This document shows positions 1-9,831 of a DNA stretch of 64,000 nucleotides, one piece after another. Under the pieces are notes generated by a model. The model did not search any database. It had not been told where the DNA came from and was given only the letters and a program-made list of their open reading frames with translations. Both the position numbers and the translations under genes were made by a program. Location: contig VYZI01000261.1 in NCBI GenBank assembly GCA_013397695.1, positions 785,657 through 849,656 on the forward strand. Direction: 5' to 3'. Positions within the stretch are counted from its first letter, which is position 1; the number at the start of each line of letters is the position of its first letter. This DNA comes from Centropus unirufus. Taxonomy: Eukaryota; Chordata; Aves; Cuculiformes; Centropidae.

Positions 1-3000
1 CTTTTCAGGTAATGGGTACATCCCAGCTGCCTAAGTGCAAAATGAAGGACATCTGTGCTCCTGGTTATACTAAGCCAGCTAATGACAAAAATACACACCA
101 TTGCTTCGGTCTCTAGAGAAATTTCTGGATTCAAAATCACAAGTCGAGAAAAGCATCAGCTCCTCAAATGAGGCACTGAGGTATTGTGGGGAGAACTTGA
201 AGGAGTATCATCTTAATTCCTCCATCTGGCAACAAACACTCTGTAATTTGCTGCTCTAATAAGGAACATGGTGATTAAATATGACTAAGTACCCAGGTTA
301 GTTGCAATTTTTTAATTAAAAGAAAAGCAAATTGTTTTGATTTTTTTTTATCACAGCAAAAAGATATATTGTCAACCCTTGTGTGCAGACACAATTCAAT
401 TCAAATTCTGACTAAGCCTCTTAAGCAGAGAACAAAACCCAGCATGGCTTTGTTTAGGCTTTTATTCAGAAATACCAAAAAACCTGCAATCAACTGCTTT
501 TTCTCGTAGATGACATTTTATGCAGTGAGCTTATACTTTGGGCTTATTTTTGCTGGTTTTGAAAGTACCTATACACTCTCATATTGTTTAGTCCTTTAAA
601 TATAGCAGTTTATATAGTACAGACCTGACTAAGTCAGGTCCTAGGAAGTAGGAAAAATGTGAGCTATAGGTGTGTGTGTGAGGGCTCTGTTAGTCTGAAC
701 ATTGGCAAAATATCTTTCATTGCAAGAACTAACTCCTTATTTTCCATTTTTCTTCCTTAAAAAGCTTCTACAGACCATTTCCAGAGAGAGGGATACTATG
801 CTAGAATGGACTTGTTTTGAATCCCAAACCTCTTGCAGACATGTTTGAAGCAAAAAAAAAAAGTAACAGCAGTTCACAAAGTCAGACAATCGAGCAGATG
901 ATAGTAGTATTTGTTGACAACTGTGTCAGAGCATCATGCCTGATAAGAATGTTGTGTTCTGGTGCCAAATCTCATTAAAATCATAGACCATCCTCTGCTG
1001 ATTTCAACCAAATACTTTATAAGAAGTAAAAATTCATCCTCTGAAATATAATGCATATCTGTTACCTCACATAATACTTTGCTACTAACTGACAAGAGTA
1101 CAAATAACTGATTGTAACTTCGGTCATTCCTTTGCTCCAGTGATTATATGCCAAATCTATCATAGGTGAGTGGTACTCAGAAGTTCATATCATCTCAAGA
1201 GTGTCTGATTGTACGCATTAAATACATTTGTAGGTCAGCTCCACTACCAATATTGCATTCACAGTCATGCTGTTTTCCCAAGGATAAAGTTTGAATATAG
1301 TGTTCTTAGGACTAATTCTTTCCTTATCTGTACCCAAATATTTCACCATGCTGTTATGGAAACACATAAGCAACAACATACTCTGTGCCTAACTTGACAT
1401 AGCTCTTAAGAAGCACTATATTAATTCATTAAACAGCAAAAAAATAATGTGCATATTTAAAGAGAGTGAGAGGAGGAGAAGGCTGTCAATACTATGCCCA
1501 TTCATCCTGTGGCAGTACTCTGAGATGTTTTTCACATTGGTTGCTGTACCCAGTTAATCCTGTTAACTGTAAATGATGAGTCAAGTTGACAGCTTGGTCC
1601 CTATTTATGCTTGTATTTTCTTTATGCTCAAAGTTTAAATAAATGTAATTTGATGGGGATGAATAAACCCCTCAGGCTTTTTACTGAAACAGCTCAGGAA
1701 GAGGCTATTTTAAATGGAAATAAAAGAATGCAAAACCAGAATTACCTGAGAGCAGAATAGCAGAGCAGTTTTAAAATTCTGCATAATCTATCTACCAAAT
1801 AAAGAGAGAAAATACAAAAAAACCTTTTATAATTAATGAATCTATTGCTTAATAAGTCCATCTTGATCAGCATCACAAACTATACGGACAGAAAAATATG
1901 AATATTTATTTAATAGGGTATAATATTCGGGAGAGAACATGAAGCACAATGGAAAAATATCCTGTAATAGAAAATGCAGATATTAGATATTAGGCAATAT
2001 CAGATATTAGCAAATTTACCTTCCACTACTGGATGACCTACACAGATACTCTGATCATTAGAGTCATCAGATCATGCTCACAATATGACTAAAACATTGA
2101 TGAAAGCTTTCCTCCTACCCTCTCCCTCCCCTTCCCAAAGTGATCTCAGCTTATAAATGATGCAGCTCTTCTTACACATTTTGTAACTTTTTGTAACTTT
2201 TACAGAAAAAGGAAGAAAAGTATTTGCCTTGCACACAACTCATGAAAGTTATGAAAGGCCACTCAGGTGAAAAAATAGACATCAGAGGTCATTCAACAGT
2301 GGGTAAGAGGTTGGAGTCACAGGGTATGGCAACCAGAATATGTACTGAAGCTGAAGACCTAAGTATAGAGTTCAGCTTCTCTAAGATTTTTTTGCTATTT
2401 ACATTGTTGGCTGAAGTTCCAAGTTGCAGGTCTTGAGTGACTTGTGTTTGGGTGATTTCAAAAGCTACATTTGGGACAAGACCCGTGTCTCTGCCCCACA
2501 TAGGGCAACACCTCCTAGAAGTCAGTAAGAGGAATCTGAACTTGCACTGAGCCCCTTGGCTAGGCTTTGAGCTTCTTTCCCACCACTGATCTGAAACAGG
2601 ATCTGTGAGCATGTCTGAGTATGTAGAAAGTGGCTGCAGAAAAGTCAGGCTAGGCTATTGCCTTAGCTGACAGCACAGACACAACTGCCTTGGGCTGACT
2701 TTTTAAAACTGGAGTTTGGGAATACATTGGGAAGGAGAGGGAGAAGAGGGCTGAGGGGCACTGAAAACTGAGGAGATAATCTTTCATGCTGTCAGAAAGT
2801 TTACAGAGTTCTCCATTACTCCAGGTGGAGTCAGTTCTTTCCAGATGTACAGTATCTGATATCTTGCTCAAGACTGTAGAGATATCAGGGCAGAATAGGG
2901 AGGTTTCTCTTAGCTCAAAGTGCTATATTTACTGTCAGAGAAATTCATTCTTGCTTGCTTCTCCTTTGCTCATCTGAGAGCCACAGTGGGCAGAAATCAT

Positions 3001-3004
3001 AGAT
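1..3004. other. AT-rich non-coding sequence
   Basis: No gene, recognised transposon or RNA gene is visible. Open frames in this stretch (for example 2224-2436 plus and 2289-2612 minus) overlap each other on opposite strands and match nothing I know, so I read them as chance runs. The part from about 2440 to 2960 is less AT-rich than its surroundings but shows no repeat end or splice-bounded reading frame that I can defend. Confidence 0.6.
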
Positions 3005-3138
3005 GAAGAGAGAGAGAGAAAGAGAAAGACAAAGAAAAAGAGAAAGAGAGAGAAAGAGAGGAAGAGAGGAAGAGAAAGAAATAAAGAGAGAAGGAGAGAG
3101 GAGAGAACGAGAGAGAGAGAGAAAGAGAGAGAAAGTAA
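3005..3138 (+). repeat. GA-rich polypurine tract (microsatellite)
   Basis: About 134 bases are almost purely purine on the plus strand, built from GA, GAAA and GAGGAA units, with pyrimidine interruptions only at about 3030 (c), 3082 (t) and 3108 (c). The complementary strand is a CT-rich polypyrimidine run. Tracts of this kind can adopt intramolecular triplex (H-DNA) structure and are often length-polymorphic. The serine/leucine/phenylalanine-rich frame on the minus strand (2997-3188) is only a translation of this repeat and is not a gene. Confidence 0.95.
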
Positions 3139-4453
3139 GTTTTCACAAAATCACTCTGTTCAAATGTTAGCATCTTAGCAGTATTCATGGACCCTCACAT
3201 ACTCATAAAACTTCCAGCTGAAAGATAGATGACACCTACTCTAATGAATACTGGTCTCTAAACAGACGTTAATTGATTTCAATCTTATTAAATCATATTG
3301 TCGTTATCAAAGACAGAAAGAAGGAAAGAAATCCAAAATCATCTCAACAATAACAAAATTTCTCAAATGAAAACAATTTTACTGACTTCTCAGGTAAGAG
3401 AACAGAAGTTTATAAGAATTTAAAAACTAAGTAATGAAAGCTGTAGTGTTTTACAACATGGATACATAGCAGAAATAAGTAACTGCAGAGAAAGTCTTTC
3501 AAAGGCAAAATGTGGAGACCTTCAAACAGGAGCAAGAAAAGATATTCCAGCGAGATGTAATCTCTCATGAAATCCACTTTCTTACAAAAAATTGTGATGC
3601 TGTTTTTATTTTTGGATCATGTTTATGCGTAGCTTTGTAAGGTTGAAATTGCCATCTGTACTCCAACCACTAAATATCCAGGAAAATTGTGCAGTCCAAA
3701 AGCAGAAATCAGTCTTAGCTCTGAGCCTCTGCTTCTGAAATGTGCCAAACGGCAGTTCTAAACCACATGTCTAAGTTTTGATAGGTGGGGATTTTTCCTT
3801 TCTTTTACTAAATAGCAGAAGTGTTCTCAGATTGCACAGAAAGTAAACTTTCTCTGTGGCAAACAGTCACTTAAAAAAAGAGGGAGGGCCTGTGCTGGAG
3901 TTCAGAGCTTGGCAGAGCCTGTCATGTTGCATCCTGCTTCCAGTCTTTTCCATCACTTAAGGCATAGTTCAGGGCAAAAATATTTTCTGTTTCCCTCATT
4001 TGTATAATCACAGCATCATAAATGTGCCTAGGGTTTTAAGCCATCTGACGTGACATCATTCTTGTAATAGAAAGATAGCAGACAAATATCACTGAAATGA
4101 AGGCCACTTACTGTCTTTGTGTTGGGTGGAGTGAATCTTAATTTACTAATGCTTATAAAATGCTTCAAGATTTCCCAGTGAAAGCCAATACAACTGTAAA
4201 GCATAAGCCTTGTAATTGCCAGCAGGGTGCACTCAGGATGGAAGAATAGCAGCAAGATCATTGGGTTAAATTCTCCAATCTCAGGGGAATTTTCACGTGT
4301 TCCTCTCAGCGTTTCTTTCTCAAGAGCATGTCTCTATAGCATTTCTAATCCTGACAATAAGTGATACTGGCTGTAGTGCATTATAAGGTCTCCTCCTTTT
4401 GATCCTGAGCTGGAGGGATGGTCTGAACTTATTTGCTGAGAAATTACTGTTAC

Positions 4454-4595
4454 TTATATCTCTTTGCATCTCCATGGCAGTGTCAACTGATGTTTCAGAG
4501 TAGGTGGTGGTTAATGCTTCTTTTTTCTCCTGGAGCCAATTAGTCAGTTTCTGGATATTACAAAGGAAGTGCCTGCTGCTGCATATGGCTTTGGC
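4454..4595 (-). other. Exon-like open segment, weakly spectrin-repeat-like
   Basis: On the minus strand a pyrimidine-rich run (4596-4615) ends in AAG at a possible 3' splice site. It is followed by an open frame whose first codon is at 4595. The frame contains a helix-like stretch with the spacing L-x2-W-L-x-E-K-x-E-A-L (residues around KLTNWLQEKKEAL), which resembles the first helix of a spectrin repeat. A possible 5' splice site (AA|GTAACA) lies at 4453-4452, giving a 142-nt exon. The frame stays open on both sides (4703 down to 4320, 127 codons), and the segment is somewhat richer in G+C than its flanks. Against this, there is no partner exon in the window, the donor is only moderate, and a frame this long is expected by chance in 64 kb. 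I cannot name a gene. Confidence 0.15.
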
Positions 4596-5163
4596 CTTAA
4601 AAAAACACAAGAAATTCACTGAAGATTCCTCACTACCTCTCTCAATACTTTGACCACCAATACTTTCAGGACAGCCTGCTAACCTTTTACTACTTTTAGC
4701 CATTTAGCATATGCCATGTGGGAAATAGTCTTCTGGAAAAAAAACCTCCAGACAACTGGCCAATACTTTGCTCATCAAATCTGTTTGTCCCAGTCTTACC
4801 TAGCATGACTGTTGTCAGGTGCATACAGTATGACTACATCCTGGATTAAATGCTGTGTAATTTAACCCTAGGTTCTTGCCTAAAGAATGCACCTTCCAGG
4901 TTTGGTGCCAGGGCAAACGTAAATATAAAGCCTTGTGCAGAGAGAAGCTATTCCCTGTGCTGACCATGGATTATTATGGAACGCACATTTGTCTTTAAAA
5001 AGTTGCTTTATACGGTTGTGTGATTATAGAATATAAAGTCATGGCTTTTCTCTGGTCCACTGTGCATTTTCCTCCTCAGTCCACCAAACAACCAGGTGTT
5101 TATAGAGTTACCTTGTGCAGTTTATCATAGTTATGCTATGGTCTTAAAAAAGTTCATCAATAC

Positions 5164-5221
5164 TAAAAAAAAAGCACCAAAAATTTAAAAGAATTAAAAA
5201 AAATAAAAGCAAACAAAAAAA
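5164..5221 (+). repeat. A-rich low-complexity run
   Basis: About 58 bases consist mostly of A, with scattered T, G and C (runs of up to nine A). No poly(A) addition signal or retrocopied gene body is recognisable upstream, so I treat it as simple low-complexity sequence. Confidence 0.8.
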
Positions 5222-6180
5222 TCCACAATTTCCCTACCCCCTGAAAATACTTTTAGCACACAAGCATGGCTATTCCATAGTGTCCTTTTACCCTTACAAG
5301 CCCAGGCAATGAAAGCTACAGTGCATACACATAAAGTAAAAATTTGGCTGTTACAGGTGAATGTTGCCTCAGTGAGTCCTGTATTCGCAATAGGAAACCT
5401 TGTCTTGTTAGGATGAGTAGAGAAATGTCCTTTTGTTTGGCTCTCTCACATGAGAGTAAGCTGCTTGTGTACCTTCAGAGATTTACTGTGTCTCATTTGA
5501 GCTGTGTAGTTGTTTTGATACTTTGCAGCTGCCTTACTATTGCTAGATCCCTGTCACCTACATTTCATATTGTTTGGGCTCACTCAGAGAATGCGAATTG
5601 TCTAAGAGAACACACTTCAGTGATCTAAGTAGAAATCATCTGTCAGTGAAGGGTGGTAATCATTCACCTATAAAATAAACATCCAATTCTTTCCTTCTTC
5701 CTCCTTTCTTCCAGTTTTCCTTTCAAGTGAGCATCTCTATCACTCCAAGAGTACAATAGAGCGAGCAATAAAAACCACAGGAAATACATCTGCATTTATG
5801 GGGGCAGATTTTCACCTGGATAAGATGTAGCATGAGCACTTGCACCTTCTGTAATGGGCATTCAATTTCATTTGTAAATACAAAAATAGCTGCCATTATA
5901 GTGCAAAATTGTCAGAGAAAAGACCTATCCCAATCCTGACTGTTTCTTTTTTCACTGCTGAAAGTGGGAAAATTACTGTTTTCCTTCACCTCAAGAGCTG
6001 TCAGAAGACAGGTAGAATTGTCTAACATCTTCAGACAGGCAAAGTGATGCTATCTGCTACACACATCCAACTACCTTTAACTATGTAAATTCTGTGTTAA
6101 AATTGTTCTGTCTAATGTCATCAAATGTTTTTCACTAAATGCAGTTTTCTATGAAACGTAAGTATTCGCAGTGCATTTTA

Positions 6181-6205
6181 GAATAGAATAGAACAGAACA
6201 GAATA
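6181..6205 (+). repeat. Short pentanucleotide repeat (GAATA/GAACA)
   Basis: Five tandem 5-base units of the form GAATA or GAACA are seen in a row. The array is short and imperfect. Confidence 0.85.
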
Positions 6206-6589
6206 GACCTGAACATAGCAGACCATTCATATGAAAACAGCCCACATTTCCTGTGGCCAAGGTCTGCTGTTTTCCTTTCCAAGCTTCACCATGACTCTTC
6301 TCATGACCATTGACAGCCAGTGACAGTGGCAGTGTCCTATCTTGTCTTCCGGAGAAGGTTTTGACTTTGGGATATTTCAGTCCCTCCTGTGGGTATGTGC
6401 AGAGGAATGAGAAGGCAGGAGGTGTCACCACAAGTCACAAGTTCAGTTTTAGAAAAACAAGATTGTTGCTTGATATTTTCAAATTGTTTTATATGAATCC
6501 TACTCGCATGTTTATGCTTTCCACGTAACAACAGGAAAATAAGGAAGAGTGCACTGATATGGAAGGATCCTAAACAATTTTGTATTGCA
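6206..6589. other. Non-coding sequence
   Basis: Overlapping open frames on both strands (6135-6431 minus, 6310-6528 plus, 6337-6624 minus) shadow one another. None shows a known protein motif. No repeat is recognised. Confidence 0.5.
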
Positions 6590-7060
6590 AACATTAGGTG
6601 GTTTCCGGAGCTTTTAGTGGGCAAGTCCTTTATCCTTAGTGTTGGAGAACAGTGAAATGGGCTGCTTTAGAGGAGAAAATAAACCATGAGCTGGAGGTGA
6701 CAGCCAGGAAGGCAAAGCAGTTTTCTTGTGGATCAGGGGCGCAGTCCCACTGTACACGAACTGGAAGAGCAGAGCAGGTCTGGTGGCAGTAGCAAAAGAC
6801 AGCACAGAGCAATAATTACCACATTGGTCCTAGTCTGAGTTCAAGCCAGCAAACCAGGATCTGCAAGGTGCAGGGCCAGGGATAGAAATACTTGCAGTGT
6901 AGCTCAGGTAAAGACCAAGGGTAAGGGTTGGAGCTCAAGTGCAGCCTCTGAAGAGGGCAGAGTGCAAGTATTTGTGAAGGCAATGGATAAGGCTTCCCAT
7001 AGGGCTTTCAGTCAGTTAAGATGTTTTTACCCTCTAGGGTAACACAGCTGCATCACATGA
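6590..7060. other. GC-richer patch, possible unrecognised old repeat
   Basis: This stretch is clearly richer in G+C and in CAGG, AAGG and GCAG-type words than the flanking DNA. It has the purine-rich, word-repetitive look of a decayed interspersed repeat such as an LTR. I could not match it to a family or find clean ends. A self-alignment or a repeat-library search would decide. Confidence 0.25.
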
Positions 7061-8942
7061 AGGCTGACCCTAAACACAAGTAGGTAAATCCCTAGGCTGG
7101 AAGGGAGAAGGAAGAGTTTGTGGAGGAGGATTACAGAAGATGTTTTCAGGATGGCTAGAGCGATCAGATCCTGCTAGTTAAATCAGAGCCCTGACACTCA
7201 GTGTTCCACCTCTGGCTTCTGAAAACCAATGTTAGCACTATCCTCAAGTTATTAGACCATGAATCTTCCCTACAGCATTAAAACACAGTCTATAAGGCAA
7301 GTGACATTAAGCTATATCTTAACATACCCATTAGGGATTGAGACAGCTGCTGCACTGAATAGCTGAGACATCTGCAGGAACTGGCAGGTGTGACAGAGGA
7401 CTTGCAGAAAACCTGCAGCAGGAGGCCAAGTATGGTGCAATGAGACATTTAAAGCGGCACTAGAGGCTTAAGTTTAGGCAGCTGAATCAAGCAATTTATC
7501 AGGATCATCAGGACTATTTTACCTTTCTTTAATTAGAGGGTAACTTTTGCTTGCATGGGAAGTGTCTGCAGATTGGCAAGCATGAGGCTCCCTGTGAAGT
7601 GGAAAGGCATGTCTTTTGAAAATGTGCTGTGTTAAGCAAGCTGTTAGGGATAATTGTAAATGGTAATGTCTCTGACACTTATATGACCCATTAGCTTATC
7701 TAGCAGAATAAAACTCTAATGGCAAATTTTGCATGTGCTATTAAGAAAGCATTTTTTTTCCATGGTCTCTTGACTCAATGCCACATAGTTTTCACTATAT
7801 AATAAATTAGTAACTACAATTGGGGATCCACAAAAGCATTGTGAATTTTGAGATTAAGATCTATCCATCGACAGTGTTATTCCCCTTTATTACTACAGCC
7901 CTAATGTTTTTTGATACCTAGAATCCCAGCTATCAAATTATTCAATAACTGAGACTGACTCACGATCAGAAGAAATGAGTAATAATTAAGAGCTCTACAG
8001 GAAATTCCTTCGGATGAGCAGGAAACAAGTTTCCAACAAATGCCAGAATAATGAATGTAAAGGTGTTCCGTTTGAAGGAGAGACTGAGATGCCAATTTGC
8101 AGAGGAAAAATTATGGCCTTTTCCTCAACTCTGCTACAGATCTGGATCAAATAAACCTGTGAACACCCTCCTCCACCTTCTTTGTTATGCACACATTTAT
8201 ATATGAGCTATAAGCAAGGTAGTCTGAACATTTTCATGGAGGAAATTTAAACATAGTCCTTATTTCCTCCAAATTGCATATCAGTGTTTGGCAGGAGCAT
8301 CTCATTAATTTTCTCTTAAACTAGCATCAGTGCATCATGGAATAACTTTCTTTTCATTATACACTTACAGTCAACAGTCTGTGCCTCTGCTGGTAAAGGT
8401 TTCAGTGTTCACAAAATGTGACTCTAATAGCTAAAAAAATATGTTTTCCTTACACTTGGACCACGGTAAAGATAGACATTAAGGTGATATTTCAATCAGT
8501 AGTGGACAACATATTTTATCTAGTAGAAGAAAAAAATTGGAAAAAAACTTTAAAAAATTGGGTAAAAATTTGTTGCCTCCTCCTTTCTCTGTCCCTTCTT
8601 TCCCTCCTACACATATAATCATGATCACAGCATTTTTAAGGAAAGATGAACATATAAAACAGATATAGACTGAATTAATGCCTTGGAAATCAAAATGTTT
8701 TTGAATGGCAGAAACTTGGAATATTTCCATATGTTAAACAAATATTATAAACCAGAAAAAGATCTATACAACCATCAACTTGTTAATGTTGCTGGTTTTA
8801 AAATACAGTATTTTGGCTAGCGGTATGTATTTATGTATTTTTTCAATGGCATGTGTAATGATGGACTCAAAGGTGTAGGTAGAGGGTTGTTTGTTTTAGC
8901 AGATCAAATAACTTCTGCTTACCTCTCATATCTCCATTTGAT
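7061..8942. other. AT-rich non-coding sequence
   Basis: No recognised gene or repeat. Overlapping minus-strand frames at 7901-8192 and plus/minus frames at 8418-8730 are mutual shadows rich in phenylalanine, lysine and leucine, as expected from AT-rich DNA. Confidence 0.6.
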
Positions 8943-9251
8943 ATGTCTACTGGCATCTCAATCCCTTCAGTAGATGCATGCAGATCTGTACATCCCAATG
9001 CAGGCTGTATGAACCTACTTAGAAGACTCATTCAAGTTTACAAAAACCCTCTTACTTGTCTGAAAAGTTATTTGGCTAGGTGTGTCTTAGATTCTGATCA
9101 AAATGTAGACTCATACAATGAAGGATTAGAAGAGAGAGGAGTGTTAAAGAAAAGATCTTGTGATGCAGCATCCCGGTTGCCAACAATAACGCTTCTTGAA
9201 AGACTCCTTAATAGAGAAGTAGTCAGAAGCTTCTTTCCAATTGCTAATTAG
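8943..9251 (+). other. 102-codon open frame, possible coding remnant
   Basis: The frame begins with ATG at 8943 and ends with TAG at 9249-9251. From about residue 50 onward the codons favour G or A in the first position, as real coding sequence does. The C-terminal half holds a basic Lys-Lys-Arg triplet (near residue 70) followed by a leucine-rich helix-like stretch (TITLLERLLNRE). There is no signal peptide and no family I recognise. A splice acceptor-like TGTGTCTTAG just before residue 51 would make the second half a possible terminal exon, and an AATAAA lies about 590 bases downstream (9843-9848). A 102-codon frame can easily arise by chance in 64 kb, so I do not call it a gene. Confidence 0.2.
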
Positions 9252-9375
9252 TTTTCTTCATTTATTTAAGGACAATGGGTTTCACACAGATAACATTGGT
9301 TGTAAGTTCAGTACATGTCTCACGTTCTTTTCTGGAGATGATGTATAGAGAAATACATAAAACTCATACTTCAAT

Positions 9376-9425
9376 GTTTTTAAACTGATACTAAAAACTG
9401 ATACCAGTTTTTAAACTGATGCTAA
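9376..9425 (+). repeat. Imperfect 19-base direct repeat, period 31
   Basis: GTTTTTAAACTGATACTAA (9376-9394) recurs at 9407-9425 with one substitution. A shorter ACTGATACC-type copy lies between them. This looks like a small local duplication. Confidence 0.8.
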
Positions 9426-9814
9426 TAATTCTGATGAGTTAAATACTATTTATGTACCTATGATCTCACATTCCCTGATAAGGCAGTGGCGTACAAAGTT
9501 ACTCCCCCTCAGCTGCTTTTTATTGCCTCCTGCTATGCATTATTACACGAATAGCAGAGCTGGCATGTTCTGATGTGAACTTCTACTGCAGCTATTTCAT
9601 TTAATGGAATGGTTTCTATATCTATAAACGTATCTCGAGCCTCTGAAAAACTGCTTACTAAATTCTGTCCCTCCATTTGACCACATAATTCCTGCCTTGC
9701 CAGGTGGAGAAAAAAAAAGATTACTCTGTATCTATTAGACACCCAGAACTTTAAAATTACAGAATGTTATTTAGTGTTCTTTCTCTGGCAAAGTTCAAAA
9801 TAGCTGTTCTTGTT

Positions 9815-9831
9815 AAAAAAAAAAAAAAAAA
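9815..9831 (+). repeat. Poly(A) run of 17
   Basis: Seventeen consecutive A are followed by a C/A-rich segment and by AATAAATAAA. No AATAAA precedes it at the distance expected of a retrocopy tail, so it is probably a simple homopolymer. Confidence 0.85.

Larger units (their letters stand above)
3139..6180. other. AT-rich non-coding sequence
   Basis: Apart from the exon-like segment near 4454-4595 and an A-rich run at 5164-5221, nothing specific is seen. A short purine-rich piece at about 3300-3340 and many A/T homopolymers are typical of vertebrate intergenic or intronic DNA. Confidence 0.6.

Noticed and set aside
2997..3188. Serine/leucine/phenylalanine repeat protein on the minus strand
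   Set aside because: It is a direct translation of the GA/CT simple repeat.
9533..9742. Minus-strand 69-codon frame with an acceptor-like pyrimidine tract before it
   Set aside because: The tract is a simple T run, the downstream donor is weak, no protein family is recognised, and it has no partner exon.
9815..9831. Poly(A) run as the tail of a processed pseudogene
   Set aside because: No gene-like body and no AATAAA at the proper distance upstream.
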